This document shows positions 57,941-64,000 of a DNA stretch of 64,000 bases, one piece after another. The position numbers and the translations under genes are program-made. The notes below the pieces were generated by a model, which saw only the letters and a program-made list of their open reading frames with translations, did not search any database and had not been told where the DNA came from. The number at the start of each line of letters is the position of its first letter. The first letter of the stretch is position 1. This DNA comes from Taxawa tesnikishii (nom. ined.) (lineage: Eukaryota > Ascomycota > Dothideomycetes > Dothideales): assembly GCA_030247885.1 (NCBI GenBank), contig JAPDRO010000003.1, positions 1,550,001-1,614,000 of the forward strand, written 5' to 3'.

Positions 57941-59299
57941 GTTATTGCTCCCACCATTTCGCTGCGCCTGCCTAATCCTGCACTCAAATCGCGATAAGCG
58001 GAAGCAGACAACCGGTCACGGTCACAGCAGCGTCACTTCCGTTGGAGCTGCCTGCCAACAGAACGAAAAAGGCCATAGGGCCCAGGGGTTTTGTTGGTGA
58101 TCATCGAATCTTCTTCCATCAACAGCAAACCTTAACAGCAGCATCTTGGTCGCCGCCACTCCTCCGCGCAACGTGCTGAGCTAGTTTGCTAAACTTATTG
58201 TTCCCGAGGTTGTGCCAAAGCCCAGAGATAGGCGACTGTGTTCGAAATATCTCCTGGAGTCTGGCCCAGCTGGAGCAAGCGACCCATTACTCGAGCCGCT
58301 CAGTGTTGTTGCTGCTGCGATAATCACAGGAGTAAACCGTTCGGCACAGGGACTCACTTCGGGTAGGCTGCTAGCTGCGGACTGCCACAGCACAAGCACC
58401 CTTCTCACTTCAGCCAGCTCCACAGTGTCGCGCTGCCCCACCCAAGGCTCACCGGCTTTCTGGGCAGACGGACGAAAGTATCGCAGCCCTGTCAGTCAGT
58501 GCAGGACACACGGTGGCTACAGCAGTTGCTGGCTGATTGCGCTTTGGTTCGAGAATCCACACAGCACGAGTGAAGACGGGGCGGCCCTCAGCTGACCTGT
58601 ACCACACAACACTGGCGAAGGAAGAAGAAACAGGCCTCGCGGACCCAAGACAGTGGGAAGCCTTCTCCACAGATTCGAATCGTCGCTTCAGAAACTCGCC
58701 AAGAGTGTTGCAGTGCGCCTGCTGGCCCAGACAGGTACGCAGACATCGAACGCGCACGAAGACGAAGTTGCACAGCGCCAGACCGCAACCGAGGAAGCGC
58801 CAGCAGTTGTGCCGTTGCACCACCAGAGCAGCCACGGTCCGACCGAAGAGCAGCCAGAGCAGCGAGACGCAGCAGCGAAAAGTGAACGGGCGGACGGGGC
58901 TTTGCCTTCTCGCTGACATTCACAGCCTGGGCGAAGGGGAGCGAGAATTTGCCGTGGCCGGATCCGCCGAGCGAGACAGGCCGCTTTGACATCACTTTTA
59001 GCTCGGCGCTAGGGCACACCTCGCAGCGTCGCACACGGTAGCCTTTCTCTCCACCCCGGGCGTCCTGCAACATAATCGCCCAAGGCCCTTCACCCCTTTG
59101 CTTCCACGAATACCCCATACGCCTTCTCTGCGTCACCCCAAATCCCACGTCCCGACTATAAGATTTTCCCTCCCCTCACACCACCTCCCTCGCCCATTTA
59201 TTCCGGCTGTTCTCCCGCCGTTCCACGACATTCCACATCCAACCACCACCCACCCGCACTACTACGTAAGCCACGCGCCTGCCTGGCCTGCGGAGTCAC

Positions 59300-59358
59300 A
59301 TGCAACGCGCATCCTCCGCAGTAGATTTCCAAAATCTACTCAACCCGGACCAGCCTCC

Positions 59359-59419
<61 letters not shown>

Positions 59420-60787
59420 AACGGCACGCCGCACTCGCAGTCGCCTTCGCCGTACCCGCTGCCAACGACTACCCCTCCTTCTTACACCGACGCCGGCGTG
59501 CAGGGCAACTCTCCTATGGCCGCCGCCACGATGCCTGCCATGGCGCAGCACGCAATGCAACCTCACCAGGAGGAACACAGACCTGACTTGCCGCGTCCCT
59601 ACAAGTGCCCTCTCTGCGACAAGGCCTTCCACCGTCTCGAGCACCAGACTCGTCACATCCGCACGCATACCGGCGAGAAGCCGCACGCCTGCCAGTTCCC
59701 TGGTTGCACAAAGCGCTTCAGCAGATCCGACGAGCTTACTCGGCACTCGAGAATCCACAACAACCCCAACTCGAGAAGAGGAAACAAGAGCCATGCTGCC
59801 GCAGCTGCGGCTGCCGCTGTGGTCATGCAGCAGCCCGGCCTGCTCGACCAGCAACATCAGCAACAGATGCAGCCACAATACCAACAGCAGATCCCACAGG
59901 CACAAATGGTGAATCAGCAACTGCCTCAGCCGCAACTGATGCCTCCACCTCCAAAATCCATGTCCATCTCTGCGCCCAACTCTCAGCTGTCTTCTCCAAA
60001 TGTCTCGCCGCCTCACTCCTTCGCGACCTACTCAAGCAACCCAGGCTCGTATCTCACTCGCAACGTCAGCGGAGACATCAGCCCAGCTGGCTTCCACCAC
60101 CCCATGGACATCAACCTCTTAGCCACCGCTGCATCTCAAGTCGAGCGCGAAAACCAGATTCCAAACCAGCATCTCAACCTCCCGAATCGCCATCATTACG
60201 GCTCTCATCCGTACAACCACCACCCGTACTACTCGACCGGACGTCTCCCGTCTCTATCTTCGTACCACTACTCCTCGAACCCGACTTCCCAGCCAATGTC
60301 GCGCTCGCATTCTCACGAAGATGACGACCCGTACGCGCATAGAATGACGAAGAAGTCTCGTCCCGCTTCCCCACAATCCACAGCACCTCCGTCACCGTCG
60401 TTCTCGCACGAGTCGACGTCTCCTACGCCGGATCACACTCCTCTGGCAACTCCGTCGCACTCGCCCCGTTTGCGACCTCAATACTTCCACAATGGTGTGC
60501 AGCTCCCCACTCTGCACCATCTTTCCCTCCAACACCAACCGCCTCCTGCCCTTGCCCCCGTGGAACCGTCTGCTGACGGTCAGCAGCCGTACGTTCCGAC
60601 TCAACACAGCGGCCTCCGAATCAGTGAGATCATGGAGAGGGAAGACGGCGCCCAGCGCAAGCTTCCAGTCCCCATGGTCCCGTCCGCGATGAAAGTCAAT
60701 GATCTTCTCAACCCAGGTAGCGGTTTCAGCAGCGGACAATCGAGCACAACCGGCAGCATCGCAGGCGATCTCGACAACAGAGTTTGA
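59300..60787 (+). CDS. creA: Carbon catabolite repressor CreA (Cys2His2 zinc finger)
   Basis: Nuclear repressor of genes for alternative carbon sources in the presence of glucose. Intronless, 495 residues, starting [18 protein letters not shown]. Two Mig1/Egr-type C2H2 fingers about residues 101-155: [19 protein letters not shown] and [19 protein letters not shown], linked by THTGEKPH, followed by [11 protein letters not shown]. All match CreA. An uninterrupted Gln20 tract (59360-59419) precedes the fingers and an Ala-rich run follows them; Pro/Ser/His-rich sequence fills the middle. The acidic [20 protein letters not shown] and C-terminal LRISEIMER .. [11 protein letters not shown] blocks are the conserved regulatory and repression regions. 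At 495 residues it is longer than usual (about 420), mainly from low-complexity tracts. It may act on the GH31 and GH43 genes of this window. Confidence 0.96.
59360..59419 (+). repeat. CAA/CAG repeat encoding Gln20 in CreA
   Basis: Twenty uninterrupted Gln codons, CAA-rich at the 5' side and CAG-rich at the 3' side, between LNPDQPP and NGTPHSQS. Confidence 0.95.
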
Positions 60788-63248
60788 GCAGCATCCGATT
60801 CACGACCAATTCTGACTCCATACCACGACTTTTGCTATGAGGTTGGGGGCGTTACAAGGAATATCGGCGAGTTGATCACGTTGGGCGTTTTGCGACGGCA
60901 ATACCACATAGACTGGGAGCTTGGGCGACTGCAAGCTGAAGGGCGGATCCCGATTCTTACGGGTGTCGTCAGTAGATTTGGGGTGTTTCCACGATACCAG
61001 CAGTCGAGAGATTTGCACATCCATGGCGTTTTGCTGTTTCTCCTTTTTTCACTCCACTTTGCTATTATCCCCTAAGTGCTCACCATCGCAGCACATAATA
61101 CTATAGGTCAATCCCAACATCAAAACACATCTCATAATACTCGTCCGCAGCAGCAACAGCGTTCCCTCTGTAAATTTCTCCCGAACCCACACAGGTAGAC
61201 GCTGGGTTGTAGTAAAGATATGTCATGTGCGCCGCCCGGTTGCACATCTCTCGTATCCACAAGAAGCATCGTGTTGCGTATGCGTCTCCCGTTGGGCGAG
61301 CTGGGGCTCCTGAGCAGCTCCACTGATAAACAAAACGAGAGACGGATAGCTCCGTCCAGCAGAGATGAAACAAGCCCGTCGAACTCCACCGAGCGCATCT
61401 CCCCACTGCACTCCACCATCGTCTCCTGACTACGAAGACAAGGCAACCTGGCAACCTGGCATTTGATGAGACTGCAGCCACTTCCCCACAGCCGGTCTCC
61501 ACAGATTGTGCGATGGTCCAGACCCCAACATCGTTCGTTCGACAAGCGTGCAAACAGCGGCATCGACAGCGCATAACGATCGGCCGACAATCGCATACAG
61601 CATCGGCCTTCTCCCGTCCAACGCAGCAGCGCTTGGTCGGAGTACCGCCGACCTTGGCGAAATGTCCGTCAGCTACACACTTTGCCTAACTACGGCATCA
61701 GGCACGTTGATCAGCGAACGATCGTCGTGCAACATGATGTCGACTCCACAGATCGGAAATAACCTTCGAGCTGCTGAGACGATCGACACGCCCGGCTATG
61801 CATTGGGTCCTGAACTTCCCCAGAGGGGCCAGAGCGCAGCCCCGGATTTACTCAGTCTCGGTCATTTCGGCCCTGCTTTTCATCGTCCTTTGGGCAGCCC
61901 ATCGGCGGATTGGGCTTCGTCTCTTACGCACCAATTTACCAGCTGACCGCCCAACTGCTGTAAAGCTTACGCTAGGCCGCTCGCGTTGCTGCTCGCGTGC
62001 GAGAAGCGGTGAACGAGTCATTTCGTACGCGCCGCGGCGACTTTTCCCATTGCAAATTACCCGATTTGGAAGCCCGGGGTTACGCCTGGGGCGGGGCAAT
62101 CGTACCTCTGCGAAAACAAACACACCGAGAAACGGTTGTGTGAGAGATCATGATGACATGTCTATCAGACTGGGAACAGGGCAGCCGGCTGTAGGACACA
62201 CCATTGCATCCCGGGGAAGTGTTGGAGCGTTGTCCCTCGCAACAGCCGCGAAGGGCGTCTGCGGAGAGCAGCCTCCTTGCCTATACCCATACAGACGTAT
62301 TTGCTTTCGATGCTATTTACCGACAGCCATTGGTGCTCATAGTTGAACGTCTGCCTATCGCGGAACCCGGCACGTCGATCCAGGTCCAACGCCGACAGTC
62401 AGAGTTGACGACAGAAGCCTACTGAGCTCTATCAACCGTTGCTATCTCCAACACTTTTCTGCGCATCACTTGATCCCCATGTTATCGTGCACGTCACCTT
62501 TCCACAGAACTCAAACCGATCCCTAAAGCCTGGTTTAGCCGCGTCCCAACAAAAAAATAAGCCAATCTTGTTTCTTGCTTGGGCCATGGAGCAATGCCCC
62601 GAAAGGCTGACAGCTGCAGACAGAATAAATCACACGGAGCGGTCATCCGTTGCCTAAAGAGGTTGCTTTGCCTTGCATTGCATGTCCCTCCCGGACAATG
62701 TCACCGCGTACCAACCCCAGCGGAAGTGTGGGGTTTGTGGGCACCCCGCACATTGTCGTAACCTTATTAGCCGCTGCGACAGAAGGAGGACTCCCCGACA
62801 GAACGCCAGCCTGTGCCGCTGTTCTGGAAGGTGCGGAGAGATAAGGTGTGATTGCGGGCATTTTGTGGCTTGCATGGCACCGAGGAGAAGACCAATCGCT
62901 GCGCATATGAATGGCGATGCAGTATGCCCCCGCGAGAAATCAGTCTGGCAGACACCTGCCGCATTTACCGTATCGGGAAAGCCGAGCGAGGAGGTTCGAC
63001 ACCTTCTGTGACCAATTTCACAGAATTATCTCGTGAAATTGGGGGGCGGGAAATGCAGCATACATGACACACGAAACTGTCGCTCGCAGAAGATTACTCC
63101 TGCATGCACCCTGCAACCCTGCTGAGAGCGTTGGGGAAGCTCACCTTTCCATCATGTCATCTTTACGAGAGAAGAAGGCCTGTATCCCTGATTTAAAGTG
63201 CGCCCGGAGGGGGCGGCGGGATTACGGCAGCGCTTCGCATAACCAGCC
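60788..63248. other. Gene-poor region downstream of creA
   Basis: No well-supported gene apart from a weak reverse candidate at 61101-61430. No tandem array or transposon ends recognised. Many short frames on both strands overlap each other, as expected by chance. Confidence 0.4.
61101..61430 (-). CDS. Coding-like C-terminal segment, unknown
   Basis: A reverse frame ending at 61101 reads FLWIREMCNRAAHMTYLYYN and EIYRGNAVAAADEYYEMCFD, ending VGIDL. This composition is unlike the Arg/Ser/Cys-rich chance frames around it. Upstream, the protein-like run jumps between frames (MRSVEFDGLVSSLLDGAI, then SLVLFISGAAQEPQLAQR), so it may be a broken gene, an exon series or another place where single bases are missing. 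No family recognised. Confidence 0.25.
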   Translation of the reverse strand, partial: VRRRWWSAVGRCARWSSTGLFHLCWTELSVSRFVYQWSCSGAPARPTGDAYATRCFLWIREMCNRAAHMTYLYYNPASTCVGSGEIYRGNAVAAADEYYEMCFDVGIDL

Positions 63249-63431
63249 ATGCTTACTCCGGTCCGAAAACTAAAGGGCATTGGAACAAAGGAGGTTGGCG
63301 AAGGGTTCATGCTTGCATCGGATGGGGCATGGACTGAGACACCATGGCAGGTGGCTGGAGATGCCAACCCCCACAATCGGCCCCGACGCATCCTGGGATT
63401 CTTCGCGGGCGGGGTAGTATTCATCATGGTG
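63249..63431 (+). CDS. Possible first exon of a type II membrane protein
   Basis: An ATG at 63249 opens a protein-like frame (MLTPVRKLKGIGTKEVGEGF) with a basic segment NRPRR followed by a hydrophobic stretch ILGFFAGGVVFIMV, ending at a perfect GTAAGT donor at 63432. This looks like the cytosolic tail and membrane anchor of a Golgi/ER type II protein. I could not find the following exon in the remaining 570 bases, so the gene may extend beyond the window or be a fragment. Confidence 0.35.
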
Positions 63432-64000
63432 GTAAGTCAATGTTGCAAGCCGAAGTCGTTTCTTGCATCGGGTGTATATTGCTAGTTGTTGAAAGTACCT
63501 TTTTACAATAAAGCTAAAGTAGAGGACAACATGAGTAGACATCTCCTGAGATTAGCTACGCGTAACGAGGTTGTCATTGTATCGTTCTTGCCTTACGAAA
63601 AACAACTATTCGGCTAGATATCCGTCGCGTCTGAAAGCACGAGTTACCTCTGTTTTACACGGGCTCGCGAACGACGGGAGGAAGATGAGAGGGCTCGCGG
63701 AGCGAAGTGAGCGGTCCGCGACATGTGATCCTGGCTGTGGGAGCAGGGAGACGAGTAGGTACGGACCACAAGCAGGGAACGTGCGAAGGTAGGGATACTT
63801 GTATCTTTTTGAACACTTGTACATGCGCCTCGCCTTCATCATGCCCCAAACGGACGATTTGGAGGACTACCCTCTCCTTCCTTCCCAAGCCTCTGAACAG
63901 CGACCGGAGGCTTGCGGGGCATGTGCTTCTTGGGTTCGTCCATCAGCCTTGTTGCATGGATGGAATGTCTTGAGAACCTTGTTCCACAGGCTCCAAGTTC
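63432..64000. other. Window end, no confident gene
   Basis: Either intron and further exons of the candidate at 63249 or intergenic sequence. Reverse frames at 63606-63888 have no domain. Nothing recognised. Confidence 0.35.

Larger units (their letters stand above)
54071..59299. other. Gene-poor 5.2 kb upstream of creA
   Basis: No frame here carries a recognisable domain. It holds a short GA run (about 56258-56275), G-rich and CCCCGTG tandem arrays, and the long creA promoter. The last 200 bases before creA are strongly pyrimidine-rich. CCCCAC at 58436-58441 fits the CreA-site consensus (SYGGRG on the reverse strand), but such hexamers are common by chance. Confidence 0.45.

Noticed and set aside
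62985-63010. T-arm-like hairpin (GGAGG TTCGACA CCTTC)
   Set aside because: No matching acceptor stem, A box or anticodon arm within tRNA distance.

Overview
This is a window of nuclear DNA from a filamentous ascomycete (Pezizomycotina, most likely a Dothideomycete; I cannot name the genus). The evidence is dense genes on both strands, introns mostly 47-100 bp with GT..AG ends and CTRAC-like branch points, and a clearly fungal gene set: CreA, a Dur3-type urea transporter, a secreted GH31 glucosidase, a HeLo-like NLR and an asparagine-rich ARP protein. I saw no rRNA, confident tRNA, CRISPR array, retroelement or intact DNA transposon.

Layout. 0-3.5 kb is gene-poor, with only a possible 3' end of a reverse-strand gene. 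3.5-14.4 kb is a forward run: PPIL4-type cyclophilin with an RRM, kinetochore Mis12/Mtw1, secreted PhoD-like phosphatase, secreted GH31 alpha-glucosidase. 15-18 kb, reverse: peroxisomal SCP2 and an arrestin-like protein with a PPxY motif. 20-31.6 kb, forward: nucleoporin Nup2 with an unusually long first intron, an isocitrate-lyase-superfamily enzyme, a catalase-like protein, the urea transporter. 32-37.3 kb, reverse: CENP-X/Mhf2 and a large BAR-PH-GRAM-VASt sterol-transfer protein (Sip3/Lam type). 37.7-45 kb: Kri1, a GFA-family pseudogene, an SDR enzyme, and divergent from the SDR an NLR (HeLo-like, NB-ARC, TPR, probably WW). 46.5-51 kb, reverse: an ARP/Nrp1-type RNA-binding protein and a GNAT acetyltransferase. 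52-54 kb: a GH43-like gene without a visible 5' end, running into an F-box/2EXR-like remnant. 54-64 kb is gene-poor except for the intronless carbon catabolite repressor creA at 59.3-60.8 kb.

Together the genes cover carbon use (creA, GH31, GH43), nitrogen and phosphate acquisition (Dur3, PhoD), lipid transfer (SCP2, Lam), chromosome segregation (Mis12, CENP-X), RNA and ribosome metabolism (Kri1, ARP, PPIL4) and self/non-self recognition (NLR). They do not form an obvious biosynthetic cluster.

Two general points for the reader. First, several well-conserved genes each lack exactly one base relative to their family's reading frame (near 3596, 9260, 15750, 39696, 40607, 43424, 43755, 52900). 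This looks like systematic one-base assembly loss rather than many dead genes, so annotated ends there should be treated with care. Second, the most interesting locus is the NLR at 41.8-45.0 kb, with its probable C-terminal WW domain and a divergent SDR neighbour only about 155 bp away.
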